Source: Duodenibacillus massiliensis (GTDB lineage: Bacteria; Pseudomonadota; Gammaproteobacteria; Burkholderiales; Burkholderiaceae_F). From it: a stretch of DNA of 64,000 bases. The stretch lies in contig NZ_LT635860.1 of NCBI RefSeq assembly GCF_900128485.1, positions 229,148 to 293,147 on the forward strand, written 5' to 3'. The notes beneath the pieces were generated by a model. The model was given only the letters and a program-made list of their open reading frames with translations, was not told where the DNA came from and ran no database searches. Position numbers and translations under genes: made by a program. Below are positions 17,821 through 26,637 of the stretch, piece after piece (position 1 is the stretch's first letter; every line of letters starts with the position of its first letter).

Positions 17821-19062
17821 GCTGTGGAGGAATGCGGGCTTTCGATTTTTTTAAATTTTGGCTGTACCGCAACTAAACCATGTACATAGTTTTCGCTTAA
17901 GGTATATTCAGCCGCTATGAAATCGCGCACACCGTCCTTTGTCATCGAGCTGGGCCTGAAAACCGGAGAGGATCCGGAAAGCGCGCTGGAGACCTGCTTC
18001 TCCGATGCACGCCAGCTCTTCAATGCTGTTCTTGGAACGGCAAAGAAACGCGTGCGCGCCATGAAAGCTTCGGAAGAGTGGAAGCTGACGGCCGCGATGC
18101 CCAAAGGCAAAGACCGTAACAAGCGGTTTAAGGAAATTCAGAAGTCCGCCCGCCTTTCCGAGTATGCCCTGCATGATGTCGTAAAAGAGCACCGTGCCAA
18201 GGGCGGCTTTACAAAGCGCATCGGCATCAACGAAGCGCAGAAAATTGCCACACGTCTCTGGCAGGGCATTGAGCGCTGGCTGCTTCATCAGGGCGGTCAG
18301 CCGCGGTTTAAGCGTGCTAAACGGGGCTTGCACAGCGTTGAGGGAAAATCAAACAAAACAAGGCTGCGTTGGAAGGCCAAGACGTGGACGCTCGAGGTTC
18401 TGGATCTGGTGATAAAGGCTGAAGCGCCGGATGCCTGGCAGAAAGAAGCTCTTCTTTCAGCAACAGATCCGTCCGGCTTTAAGCGTGTCAAATACTGCCG
18501 TCTTCTCTGGCGGATGATCCGCGGCCGTATGCGCTACTTTGTTCAGCTCATTGTCGAAGGCGTACCGCCCGTCAAGCACGTTTATGCTCCCAAGGATCTC
18601 AAGGTGGCTGTTGACCCGGGCCCGAGGACCATGACTTTTTACAGCCCCGAGTGGCAGCAGAAGATTTTGGTGAGCGCGGGCACTGTCTCTCAGGAAAAGG
18701 AGATTGCGCGTCTTTTACGTGCCATGGACCGCGATGTCGCGGCCGCCATGAACCTGTATTTTGCGGATCCCGCCACTGACAGCTACGATCTGAAGGCTGA
18801 GCAATCAGCGCTTGCGAGGCTCAAACAAGTCTCAGGGAACGCCGGATCGATAGTGCAGTACAAACCAGCGAATCGGCAAGACGAAGCAGACCTTCGCCGG
18901 AACCGACGGATCGAGCTGATGAAGCCCGTACCCGTAGAGCGGTTGCGTTTTAATTGTTCCTGTGGTGCAGGAGACGCCTGGGCAGACGAGGCCTTAAAAC
19001 CTTTGCCTGTTGCGGGAAAGCCTGCACCGTGTCAGGAAACCCCGCGCCTTAGACGCGGGTTG
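17786..19062 (+). mobile_element. TnpB-only IS200/IS605-group element, internally deleted
   Basis: The left end (from about 17786) is shared with the copy at 63026-64000, including a subterminal hairpin (17808-17827) whose loop contains the rimI stop. The right end has a hairpin at 19041-19059 (CCCGCG/CGCGGG). There is no tnpA, so this is a non-autonomous tnpB-type unit. It separates rimI from udg, genes that are otherwise neighbours in related bacteria. Confidence 0.8.
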
Positions 19063-19083
19063 TTTAGTGCCGCGGTAAACTAA
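17917..19083 (+). pseudogene. tnpB: TnpB-like RNA-guided nuclease gene with an internal deletion
   Basis: A 388-codon frame. The first 270 codons match the copy at 63158 almost base for base and include the first RuvC Asp (AVDPGPRTMTFYS). At AMDR (nt about 18729) it jumps to RDVAAAMNLYF, which resembles the C-terminal RuvC-III Asp region. The part that should hold the RuvC-II Glu and the CxxC zinc ribbon is missing. The product would therefore be catalytically dead, although it could still bind its guide RNA. Confidence 0.8.
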
Positions 19084-19108
19084 GCGGACTCAAGCTCACA
19101 ATCAAACC

Positions 19109-19978
19109 ATGGCTCTTACCCGCGAACAAAGCTTACTGTGGCAGGCAATGGATATCGGACCGCAGTGGCTGCTGCGCTCGTCCGAGGATCCGCTGCTCGC
19201 TTCTGAAGCGCCTCAAACCGGCGTAAAGGCACAGGCGGCAGTGCCGGTCGCACGCGCTCAGCCGAGGACAGCGCCTACGGCAACACTGAAACCGGCTGCG
19301 AAACCCGCGCCTTTTGCGCGGCGTGTGCCGGCCGCTTCCGAAGTTTCCACTGAGCCCAAGAAAGTGATTGCGGTGCAGGATGCCGCGCTTGCTGCGGCCG
19401 CCAAGACCGCGGGCTGGGACGAATTAAAGGGGCTGATTGCCCGGTGTCACGCCTGTGCCATGGCCGAGCACCGCATGCAGACCGTACCCTCTGACGGAGC
19501 GCCCGGCTGTCCTTTGGTCATTATCGGTGAAGCCCCGGGGCGCGATGAGGATTTGGAAGGCATTCCCTTTGTCGGTAAAAGCGGACAGCTTTTAACGGCC
19601 ATTCTCAAGGCGAGCGGCATTGAGCGCGGCAAAGATGCCGCGGTCATCAATGTGCTTAAATGTCGGCCGCCCGGAAACCGTGATCCGCTGCCGGAAGAAG
19701 CCGCAGCCTGCCGTGTGTTTTTAGACAGGCAGCTTGAGCTTTTGCAGCCCAAGGCGCTGCTTTTGATGGGGAAATGCGCGGTGGCGGCGATGATGCCCGA
19801 GGTTGCTCAGACTTCAATCAGCCGCTTACGGGGCTCGGTGCATGAAGTGATGTGCGCCGGCCGCACTGTGAAGGCTGTTGTGTCTTATCACCCGTCGTAC
19901 CTTTTGAGAAACCCGGCAGCCAAAGAAGTGAGCTGGCACGATATTCTCACAGCGAAGAGCCTCTTGGCTAAGGATTGA
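19109..19978 (+). CDS. udg: Family 4 uracil-DNA glycosylase (4Fe-4S)
   Basis: 289 aa. After an Ala/Pro-rich N-terminal linker of about 95 aa comes the UDG fold: the cysteine pair RCHACAMAE near 113-116, catalytic motif GEAPGRDEDLEGIPFVG, KCRPPGNRDPLPEE with a further Cys ligand, and HPSYLLRNP. It removes uracil from DNA to begin base excision repair. It would normally follow tsaB-rimI directly; here a TnpB element intervenes, so it probably now depends on a different promoter. Confidence 0.92.
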   Translation: MALTREQSLLWQAMDIGPQWLLRSSEDPLLASEAPQTGVKAQAAVPVARAQPRTAPTATLKPAAKPAPFARRVPAASEVSTEPKKVIAVQDAALAAAAKTAGWDELKGLIARCHACAMAEHRMQTVPSDGAPGCPLVIIGEAPGRDEDLEGIPFVGKSGQLLTAILKASGIERGKDAAVINVLKCRPPGNRDPLPEEAAACRVFLDRQLELLQPKALLLMGKCAVAAMMPEVAQTSISRLRGSVHEVMCAGRTVKAVVSYHPSYLLRNPAAKEVSWHDILTAKSLLAKD

Positions 19979-20006
19979 GCACGAATTAACCTGGAAGAAT
20001 TTTCTG

Positions 20007-21164
20007 ATGGACTTTGAACTTTGGTATCTCGCGGCTGTGCCGCTTTTGTTCGGTGCGGGCTGGTGGCTCAGAGGCGTAGACGGCCGGCAGCGCAAGGAAG
20101 AAACGCACGGCCTGGACGACAACTACTTTAAGGGCCTGTCGCTTCTGTTGTCCGACAAACCCGATAAGGCAATCGACCACTTTATGGAAGTGGTGCGCCT
20201 TGACCCCGAAACCGTGGATCTGCACCACGCTTTGGGTAACCTCTTTCGTTTCCGTGGACAGTTTGATCAGGCAATCCGCATTCACGAAAACCTCGTTAAG
20301 CGCGGGGAACTCTCCGAAAGCGAAAGGATGCTTGCCTTGTCTGAACTTGCCCAGGACTTTCTCAAGGCCGGGATGTACGACCGCGCCCAGGCTGCCTACG
20401 AGATGCTTGCGCAGAGTAAAGACCGCAAACTCGAAGCGCTTGACGCGCTGATGCACATCTTCTGCACGGAGCGCGATTGGGTCAAGGCCGCGGAAACGGC
20501 CGAGACGCTTGAGAAAGACTTCGGGCGTGACCTTTCGCACGAAATCTCACACTACTGGTGTGAGCGCGCGGAACTCGCGCGTAAATCCGGAGACATTGCC
20601 CGCGCCCGCGAGTTTCTCAAGAATGCCCTTACGGTTAAGGCCGACAACGTCCGTGCGCTGGCGCTTACCGCGGACGTAGCGCTTTCTGAAGGAAAGACCG
20701 ACGAAGCGCTTGCCGCGTGGAAGCGGATCGAAGACGACAATCCCCGCTACCTCTCGCTTATTGCCGCCAAAAAAGCCGATGTTCTGGCGGTCCGAAACCG
20801 CGGGGAGGCCCTGGCGTTTCTGAAGAAAGCGTTTGCCGAAACCGGAAGCGTTGATATTCTCGCCGCAACCGTGAACCGCCTGGATAACTGGGAGGGCCCC
20901 GCGGCCGCCGGCGCCTTTGCAGTGGCTGCCTTAAAGCAAAAGCCTTCGCTTTCGGCGTTCAGTGTCCTTTGCGCCATGCGCCGCAAGGAAAATCCGGAAA
21001 GCGAGGAGGCCGCGCTTTTAGCCGACATCACCGCCAAACAAGCCAAAAAGCTCGGGCGCTATCAGTGCCGCCACTGCGGCTTTTTGGCGCATACCTTCCT
21101 GTGGCAGTGCCCGGGGTGCGAAACCTGGGACGCGTTCCCGCCGCAGCGTATTGAAGAGTCTTAA
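20007..21164 (+). CDS. lapB: LapB-type tetratricopeptide protein (LPS assembly)
   Basis: 385 aa. An N-terminal membrane helix (LWYLAAVPLLFGAGWWLRG) is followed by tandem TPR units, such as NYFKGLSLLLSDKPDKAIDHF and ALGNLFRFRGQFDQAIRIHENL. A C-terminal rubredoxin-like metal knuckle is present (YQCRHCGF..CPGCETW). In E. coli LapB is inner-membrane anchored and guides FtsH to degrade LpxC, balancing lipopolysaccharide synthesis. Length and domain order are normal. Confidence 0.92.
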   Translation: MDFELWYLAAVPLLFGAGWWLRGVDGRQRKEETHGLDDNYFKGLSLLLSDKPDKAIDHFMEVVRLDPETVDLHHALGNLFRFRGQFDQAIRIHENLVKRGELSESERMLALSELAQDFLKAGMYDRAQAAYEMLAQSKDRKLEALDALMHIFCTERDWVKAAETAETLEKDFGRDLSHEISHYWCERAELARKSGDIARAREFLKNALTVKADNVRALALTADVALSEGKTDEALAAWKRIEDDNPRYLSLIAAKKADVLAVRNRGEALAFLKKAFAETGSVDILAATVNRLDNWEGPAAAGAFAVAALKQKPSLSAFSVLCAMRRKENPESEEAALLADITAKQAKKLGRYQCRHCGFLAHTFLWQCPGCETWDAFPPQRIEES

Positions 21165-21169
21165 GAAAA

Positions 21170-21200
21170 CGGCCCGTCAGAGAAAACTTCCGGCGGGCCG
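21170..21200. terminator. Bidirectional terminator between lapB and the VOC gene
   Basis: CGGCCCG (21170-21176) pairs with CGGGCCG (21194-21200) in the gap between two converging genes. T-runs are weak on both strands. Confidence 0.5.
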
Positions 21201-21224
21201 AACTGTCAGCGCTTTGAAAGAACC

Positions 21225-21623
21225 TTACTTTTTCCAGAAGCCCTTTCTCAGTACAACGCGGTAGCCGTCGGGGTCCTCGAAGCAGGCCGAAGCCCCGTCG
21301 TTATAGAGTTCCGGAACCGGAACCTGGGTAAAGCCCGCATCAAAGAGGGCCTTAAGACGCCGCTCCCAGTGCTCGGCCTCAGGGAGCGAAAAAACGAGGA
21401 AGTGGTTGACGGTGGCGTTTCTCGGTACCGGATCAGTCCCTCTCTTTTGCGAGATCTCAATCTGATAAGGCCAGTCTCTGTGGCCGAAGATCACGCCGTC
21501 CCATCCCTGCTGCTCGGTGTAGCGGTCCAGAATTTCAAACCCGAGACCGTCGCGGTAAAAGAAAATGCTGCGCTCCAGATTGTCGGTGGGATGCGCAAAT
21601 CTGAGCTTCGGGATGTTTTCCAT
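21225..21623 (-). CDS. VOC-superfamily (glyoxalase/bleomycin resistance-like) protein
   Basis: 132 aa from the ATG at 21623. A single vicinal-oxygen-chelate domain is seen: RFAHPTDNLERSIFFYRDGLGFEIL at the start, HFLVFSL in the middle, and the C-terminal FEDPDGYRVVL. The metal-ligand positions are plausible (H in FAHPTDN, E in FEDPDG). Members include glyoxalases, dioxygenases and resistance proteins; the substrate cannot be given. The upstream ATG at 21695 adds residues unlike the family. The spacer 21624-21872 holds nothing I can identify. Confidence 0.85.
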   Translation of the reverse strand: MENIPKLRFAHPTDNLERSIFFYRDGLGFEILDRYTEQQGWDGVIFGHRDWPYQIEISQKRGTDPVPRNATVNHFLVFSLPEAEHWERRLKALFDAGFTQVPVPELYNDGASACFEDPDGYRVVLRKGFWKK

Positions 21624-21872
21624 AGTGTTCCTCTTTTGGCGAAAAACCGAATCGGCCGGGGGAGACTGGTTCAATACAGATCTCACATCAGCCATTCATG
21701 GATTATGGCACTGCGGGCGGCAAATTCAAGATGCCGCAGAAAGCCGGGACGGGCGGCAAAGTGCAATGGTTGGCAACAAAGCCGGTTTTTCGCTCGCCGC
21801 GGGCTCTAAAATGCCCGGCAACAAACATCGGGCCGCTGTCCCAGTCGGTCCCGGCAAAAAGGAAATTAAAAA

Positions 21873-23435
21873 ATGAAGACGGAAGTTCAGACAACGGCAG
21901 CCTCAAAAGTTAAAGGTGCCGCACTCATCGTGGGTGTGTACGAAGGCAAAACCGCAAAGACCGTCACCTGGACGGCCGCAGGCGAAAACGCCGCTGCAAA
22001 ACTCACGAATGCCGCAGCGCTTATTAAGGCGGGCGACATCAGCACCACGCCCGGTAAAACAACGGTCCTGCTGCAGCCCGCGGGCCTTGGCGTCAGCCGC
22101 CTTGTGATTGTCGGGCTCGGCAAAGCGGGCGCGATGACGCAGGATGACTATGTTGCTGCCGTTAAGGCTGCCGTCAAAGCCGCGGGCACCAGCGAAGTAA
22201 TTCTTGCTGCCGAGGACTGGACCGTCACCGACAGAGATGAAGCCTGGAAGGCGCTTACCGCAGCCCGCACGGCGTTTTGTACACTCGCACCCAAAATTAC
22301 CCTGAAGAGCGCGCACACCGAAGGCGCTGTGCTTGAAAAGCTCGTGTGGGTTTCCGATAAAAAAACCAAGGCCGTGGCCGACGCGCTTGAAGCCGGCCGC
22401 ATTGAAGCCGAAAACATTCACTGGGCGCGGCACCTCGCGGAACTCCCGCCCAATATCTGCACGCCGCACTATATTGCGCAGACCGTAAAGGAACTCACCC
22501 GCAAGCGCGGTACGGGCCTCAGCGTCAAGATCCTGGACCGTAAGGCGATTGAAAAAGCAAAGATGGGCGGCGTCCTGGGCGTTTCCAAAGGCTCTGCCGT
22601 TGAACCCGCCTTTATCGAATTTTCGTATAACGGCGCCGGTAAAGCCGCACCCGTGGTGCTCGTGGGCAAGGGGATCACGTTTGACGCAGGCGGTATTTCT
22701 CTGAAGCCCGCGCGCGGCATGGATGAGATGAAGTTTGACATGTGCGGCGCAGCCGTGATGCTCGCGGCAGTCAAAGCCGCGGCTGAACTTAAGCTCCCCG
22801 TGAACGTCACGGCCCTTGTCGCTGCCTGCGAAAACATGCCTTCGGGGACGGCACTGAAACCCTCTGACGTCATCACGATGTCCGACGGCAAGACCGTGGA
22901 GATTTTAAATACCGATGCCGAAGGGCGCCTCATTCTTGCCGACGCCCTCGTGCGTGCCGCAGCCTTTAAGCCGGCGGCAGTCGTGGACGCCGCTACGCTC
23001 ACGGGCCACATCATTGTGGCGCTCGGAAGCGCACACTCCGGCCTTTTTGCCAATGATTCGCGTCTGGCGGCAGAGCTTAAGGCTGCGGGCGACACCGCCT
23101 GCGACAGCGTCTGGCGCATGCCGCTCGGAAAAGACTACACGGAGGCCCTGAAGTCCGATGTGGCCGACATGGCCAATATCGGTGCAGCCGCAGGCCCGGG
23201 CGCAAGCATCGCGGCGGCTTTTCTAGAAGCGTTTGCTCCGAAGTGCCCCTGGGCGCACCTGGATGTCGCAGGTACCGCCAACACCCACAGCGGCCAGAAA
23301 AAAGCGACGGGCCGGCCGCTGCCGCTTCTTTTGGCTTGGCTCAGAAGCCGTACCGCAGGGGAATTTAAGGATGCGGTCCCCGCTGAGAAAGCTCAAAAAA
23401 CTTCTGCCCGCAAAGGCAGAAAGGCAGCCAAATGA
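21873..23435 (+). CDS. pepA: Leucyl aminopeptidase (M17)
   Basis: 520 aa. The catalytic C-terminal domain has VGKGITFDAGGISLKPARGM, the M17 signature NTDAEGRL near residue 347, and the two-zinc ligands of the family. An N-terminal macro-like domain precedes it. It is a hexameric cytoplasmic enzyme that removes N-terminal residues from peptides. The RBS AAGGAA precedes the ATG. It overlaps creA by 4 nt (ATGA), and holC follows, the usual beta-proteobacterial order. A Lys-rich tail of about 20 aa extends the C-terminus. Confidence 0.95.
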   Translation: MKTEVQTTAASKVKGAALIVGVYEGKTAKTVTWTAAGENAAAKLTNAAALIKAGDISTTPGKTTVLLQPAGLGVSRLVIVGLGKAGAMTQDDYVAAVKAAVKAAGTSEVILAAEDWTVTDRDEAWKALTAARTAFCTLAPKITLKSAHTEGAVLEKLVWVSDKKTKAVADALEAGRIEAENIHWARHLAELPPNICTPHYIAQTVKELTRKRGTGLSVKILDRKAIEKAKMGGVLGVSKGSAVEPAFIEFSYNGAGKAAPVVLVGKGITFDAGGISLKPARGMDEMKFDMCGAAVMLAAVKAAAELKLPVNVTALVAACENMPSGTALKPSDVITMSDGKTVEILNTDAEGRLILADALVRAAAFKPAAVVDAATLTGHIIVALGSAHSGLFANDSRLAAELKAAGDTACDSVWRMPLGKDYTEALKSDVADMANIGAAAGPGASIAAAFLEAFAPKCPWAHLDVAGTANTHSGQKKATGRPLPLLLAWLRSRTAGEFKDAVPAEKAQKTSARKGRKAAK

Positions 23436-23941
23436 GCGCCTTAAAGCTTGGGGTGGTCACCGCTGCCGCAGCGCTCATGCTGGCGGGCTGCGGCAAGGGT
23501 GACGTGGCGGACGTCTCGCTCGGGATCTTTACCTTCAAGGACATCACCGTGAACGCCTTTGTCGATCCCGAAGTGCCGGGCGTCACCTGCCACGTCGCTT
23601 CCATTGAGTCTCCGTTAAGCCTTACGGACCCTTCCGAGAGCGCGGTTTCCTGCCGACAGACCGGGGAGATCACACCCGCGATGATTGAGCGCATCAAAAC
23701 CTCAGGCAGCGACGGCGACGTGATTTTCTCCAAGAGTAAAAGCGTCTTTTTAAAGCGCCTGAAGATCCGCCGGATCTTTGATGCCAAAAATCAGACGCTT
23801 ATTTACATCTCGTACGCCACGAAGGAAACCACCGGAAGCTTTGAGCACAGCATCTCCACGATTCCGCTCTGGGGAACGGCGGCGTACGTAAAGCCTGTTT
23901 CTGCCGCAGGGGAAAGCGGGGGAGCTCAAAGCCGCTTTTAG
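23432..23941 (+). CDS. creA: CreA-family lipoprotein
   Basis: 169 aa. The signal peptide ends in lipobox LAGC (Cys20). The body shows the CreA pattern: DITVNAFVDPEVPGVTCHVAS, then DPSESAVSCRQTGEI. CreA is a small conserved exported protein of unknown role. It is translationally coupled to pepA (ATGA overlap) and followed by holC 32 nt later. Confidence 0.88.
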   Translation: MSALKLGVVTAAAALMLAGCGKGDVADVSLGIFTFKDITVNAFVDPEVPGVTCHVASIESPLSLTDPSESAVSCRQTGEITPAMIERIKTSGSDGDVIFSKSKSVFLKRLKIRRIFDAKNQTLIYISYATKETTGSFEHSISTIPLWGTAAYVKPVSAAGESGGAQSRF

Positions 23942-23973
23942 TTTTCAGGCCGAGTCGTTAAGATGACGGGATC

Positions 23974-24411
23974 ATGGAACAGATCGACTTTCACTTCGGC
24001 GTTGCCAACCGCTCGCTTTATGCCTGCCGCCTTATTAAAAAGGTGCAGGGCATGGGGCTTTCTGTTGCCGTCTGGAGCCGCGATCCCGTTCTTTTAAAGC
24101 GTGTCTACGATGATCTCTGGCGTTTTGAGGATCTCACCTTTATCCCGCACAGCTGGGCCAAGGACGCCTATGCCTCAGAATGCAGCGTGCATTTCAGTTC
24201 GGTCTTTTCCGACCTGCCGCACGACAAGGTGCTGATTCTTTTAGACGAAGCGGTGCCTGAAAACTGGCAGGACGCGTTAAAACCGTTTGAGCGTGTGGTT
24301 GACATCGTCACAAGCAACGCGGCGGAACTCACCGCCGCCCGTGCACGCTACCGTATTTACCGGGCTGCGGGCGTTGTGCTCAAAGCCTATGACAGGAGCA
24401 AATCCAAGTGA
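23974..24411 (+). CDS. holC: DNA polymerase III chi subunit
   Basis: 145 aa, with the HolC N-terminus (IDFHFGVANRSLYACRLIKKV) and the motif ..LWRFEDLTFIPHSW. It should link the clamp loader (via psi) to single-strand binding protein. It lies downstream of pepA as in many proteobacteria and ends in a GTGA overlap with the next gene. Confidence 0.92.
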   Translation: MEQIDFHFGVANRSLYACRLIKKVQGMGLSVAVWSRDPVLLKRVYDDLWRFEDLTFIPHSWAKDAYASECSVHFSSVFSDLPHDKVLILLDEAVPENWQDALKPFERVVDIVTSNAAELTAARARYRIYRAAGVVLKAYDRSKSK

Positions 24412-25046
24412 ACCCGACTTTTTCTTCGCCTGTGCTGCAGGAACGTGTGACGTACACCTGGGAAGACCTTCAGAAGGCAGCGGCCGGCGTTTTCACGGAT
24501 ACGCTCACAAACGAGAAGGCACGGCTTGAGTCGCTCGCGCAAAAAGGGATTCCGCTGCAGGATATGCCGCCCGCAGAGCCCGCTGCCCCCGTGACGCCAA
24601 CCGATCAGCCGCGGACACCGGTTTTTGAAGAGCCTGAGGCAGCCCGGCCTGCGGGCGAGCCCCAGGTGCAGGCCGCTTGTGCGGTGCCCGATGCCGCTGC
24701 GCCCCGGACACAGGCCCCTGCTGCGCCTGCGTCCGCCTGCATGCATGCGGGTTTCCGTATGGCCAAAAATGCGCAGGCCGTGGAGTCCGCCCCGCGCGCG
24801 AAGGCCTCTGAAACACCGGCAGCCGCAATGCAGGGGGCATCACCCGCAAAGACCGTTGACGAGCACATGATTGAAGAAATGACCCATGAGGTCACCGCAC
24901 AGCTTTGTGAGCGCCTTGCAGGCAACATCGACATCATCGTGGAAATGGCGCTGCAGACCGCCGCGGGCCGCATCCGAAAGGACCTCGGAAAGGCCGTGGA
25001 AGTCGCTGTGGAGCAGACCGTGCGGCAGACGCTCGGCAAACTCTGA
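24408..25046 (+). CDS. Hypothetical Ala/Pro-rich protein coupled to holC
   Basis: 212 aa with a GTG start overlapping the holC stop (GTGA). The middle (about 50-145) is a low-complexity Ala/Pro/Glu-rich linker. The last 65 residues are ordered and helical (VDEHMIEEMTHEVTAQLCERL..., EVAVEQTVRQTLGKL). No known domain is recognised. Position after holC suggests a conserved but unnamed beta-proteobacterial gene. Confidence 0.75.
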   Translation: MNPTFSSPVLQERVTYTWEDLQKAAAGVFTDTLTNEKARLESLAQKGIPLQDMPPAEPAAPVTPTDQPRTPVFEEPEAARPAGEPQVQAACAVPDAAAPRTQAPAAPASACMHAGFRMAKNAQAVESAPRAKASETPAAAMQGASPAKTVDEHMIEEMTHEVTAQLCERLAGNIDIIVEMALQTAAGRIRKDLGKAVEVAVEQTVRQTLGKL

Positions 25047-25058
25047 GAGCAAAGAAAA

Positions 25059-25086
25059 GCCGCCCGCAGGACGTTTCCCGGGCGGC
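25059..25086. terminator. Bidirectional terminator between the holC operon and rpe
   Basis: GCCGCCCG (25059-25066) pairs with CGGGCGGC (25079-25086) between two converging units. Confidence 0.7.
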
Positions 25087-25110
25087 CTTGACGTAAAAAT
25101 CCGTCTGCTT

Positions 25111-25827
25111 TTAAGCCGTCGCCCCGCTGACGGCTTTTTTCATGCTCGCAATTGCTTCGGCGTAACCGGCTTTGGTTTTCTTGCCGTAGACGGCGCTTCC
25201 CGCGACAAATACGTCGGCACCGGCGAGGGCACACTGAGCGATGTTTTCGGGCTTGATGCCGCCGTCCACCTCAATGAGAATCCTCCGGCCGCTTTCTTTT
25301 TCGTACTGATCAAGCATCGTGCGCGCGGCGCGGATCTTTGTAAGAGCCGAGGCAATGAACTTTTGGCCGCCGAAACCGGGATTGACGCTCATCAGAAGAA
25401 TCACGGCCACCTTGTCCATGACATAGGTGAGGTAATCGAGGGGCGTTGCCGGATTAAAGACAAGGCCCGCGAGACACCCGTTGTCGTGAATAAGGCTTAA
25501 CGTGCGGTCAATGTGCCGGCTTGCCTCACAGTGAAAGGTGATGATGTCGGCACCGGCCTTGGCAAACATCGGTACGAGCGCATCAACGGGCTCGACCATC
25601 AGATGCACGTCAATCGGAACCGAGCTGTGAGGGCGCACGGCTGAACACACCAGGGGCCCCACCGTGAGGTTGGGCACATAATGGTTGTCCATCACGTCAA
25701 AGTGAATCCAGTCGGCTCCGGCATCGATGACGTCACGGATTTCTTCGCCGAGACGGGCAAAGTCCGCGGAAAGAATAGAGGGGGCGATGAAACACGCGCC
25801 TTTTTCAGGAAATTGTGTGACCGGCAT
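25111..25827 (-). CDS. rpe: Ribulose-phosphate 3-epimerase
   Basis: 238 aa TIM barrel with the family motifs [41 protein letters not shown]-type [20 protein letters not shown] and EVDGGI. It interconverts ribulose-5-phosphate and xylulose-5-phosphate in the pentose phosphate pathway. Catalytic Asp residues (FDVMD, EVDGG) and metal-binding His are all present. Confidence 0.96.
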   Translation of the reverse strand: MPVTQFPEKGACFIAPSILSADFARLGEEIRDVIDAGADWIHFDVMDNHYVPNLTVGPLVCSAVRPHSSVPIDVHLMVEPVDALVPMFAKAGADIITFHCEASRHIDRTLSLIHDNGCLAGLVFNPATPLDYLTYVMDKVAVILLMSVNPGFGGQKFIASALTKIRAARTMLDQYEKESGRRILIEVDGGIKPENIAQCALAGADVFVAGSAVYGKKTKAGYAEAIASMKKAVSGATA

Positions 25828-25917
25828 AGCGGGTGGGGTTCTGTCAGGAATTGATGGTGATGAGCACGGTGAAAACGACTTCCGGGCTCGTTGCCGGTCA
25901 TTGTAATGAGATTGGGC

Positions 25918-26252
25918 TCAGCCTTCGATGAATTCACGCACAACGCGGTCTTTAACCGAGAGACGTTCGGCAAAAGCGGGCGGGAAAAAGCCGCACCGCA
26001 GTTTGCCCCGTGAGCTCACAAGCGTGATGTTGCCGCGGTGAGCCAGCTGGGCGTTCGTGGAAAACTGATGGTAGGCGTCCGTGGCGTTTAAGACGCGGCA
26101 CGTCTTTTTTCCGGTTCATTCAGAAGCGACACGGGGCCGATGAGGCACCAGGGCTGTGAATGAAACGTCACGAGCACGGCATTGCCTTTGGCTGCAGCGT
26201 TCGCATACATCGAAAAATTGTGCAGGACAACGGTAGCGGTTGCACGGATCAT
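25918..26252 (-). pseudogene. Small gene with two Phd-like halves, frameshifted between them
   Basis: From the ATG at 26252 (AGGAGG lies 11 nt upstream) the frame reads MIRATATVVLHNFSMYANAA and continues to LLNEPEK. It then hits a stop at 26090-26088. Restoring one base in the A-run at 26102-26107 gives a continuous product of about 111 aa ending REFIEG. The two halves align: HNFSMYANAAAKGNAVLV.. and HQFSTNAQLAHRGNITLV.., with a shared Cys and Pro further on (11 identities in 33). Each half resembles the Phd/YefM antitoxin pattern only weakly. No toxin gene is next to it. Confidence 0.55.
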
Positions 26253-26637
26253 GGTTAAAACTTCCTCCTAACGGGCGGGCTGAAACGCCTCGATTTCTTC
26301 CTGTTTCAGGGCATATGTCCGGGACAGATCAGCACCACCGAGACAAGGCATTGTAGTCAAAAGTTACTCAGTAAAAACCCTAGATTACCCCAAAACGTAA
26401 AGATTTCTAATGGGAGTTCTAAAAAACTTTACCTATCCGACGTATTGCCTAAGTTTTTTCTCTCCTGCTGCTTGTCAGTTGTCAAGATACCGAGAGGTTT
26501 ATGGGCAAAAACGTGTCTCACGGGTCCGAAACGGGCCCCTTTCTGACAAAATCAGAAACGATTTCACAGACCGCGGCAGCGCTGAAGCTATCAGCTCTGC
26601 CGCACCGACAAACTCACTCAGAATTAGGCCGAGCTAT
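26253..26637 (+). promoter_or_regulatory. lysC upstream region (no gene seen)
   Basis: This 385-nt stretch is less GC-rich than its surroundings around 26340-26460. It contains an inverted repeat (CTGAAAC near 26280, GTTTCAG near 26310) and presumably the lysC promoter. The open frame in phase with lysC from 26410 has no family similarity and starts with poor context, so I do not count it as coding. No lysine riboswitch pattern was recognised. Confidence 0.35.

Noticed and set aside
25918..26252. Programmed -1 frameshifting at AAAAAAG in the small two-half gene
   Set aside because: The heptamer is out of the A AAA AAG phase needed for tandem slippage, so a one-base deletion or sequencing error is more likely.
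26253..26637. Lysine riboswitch before lysC
   Set aside because: No conserved core or long multi-helix pattern of that riboswitch could be traced by eye.
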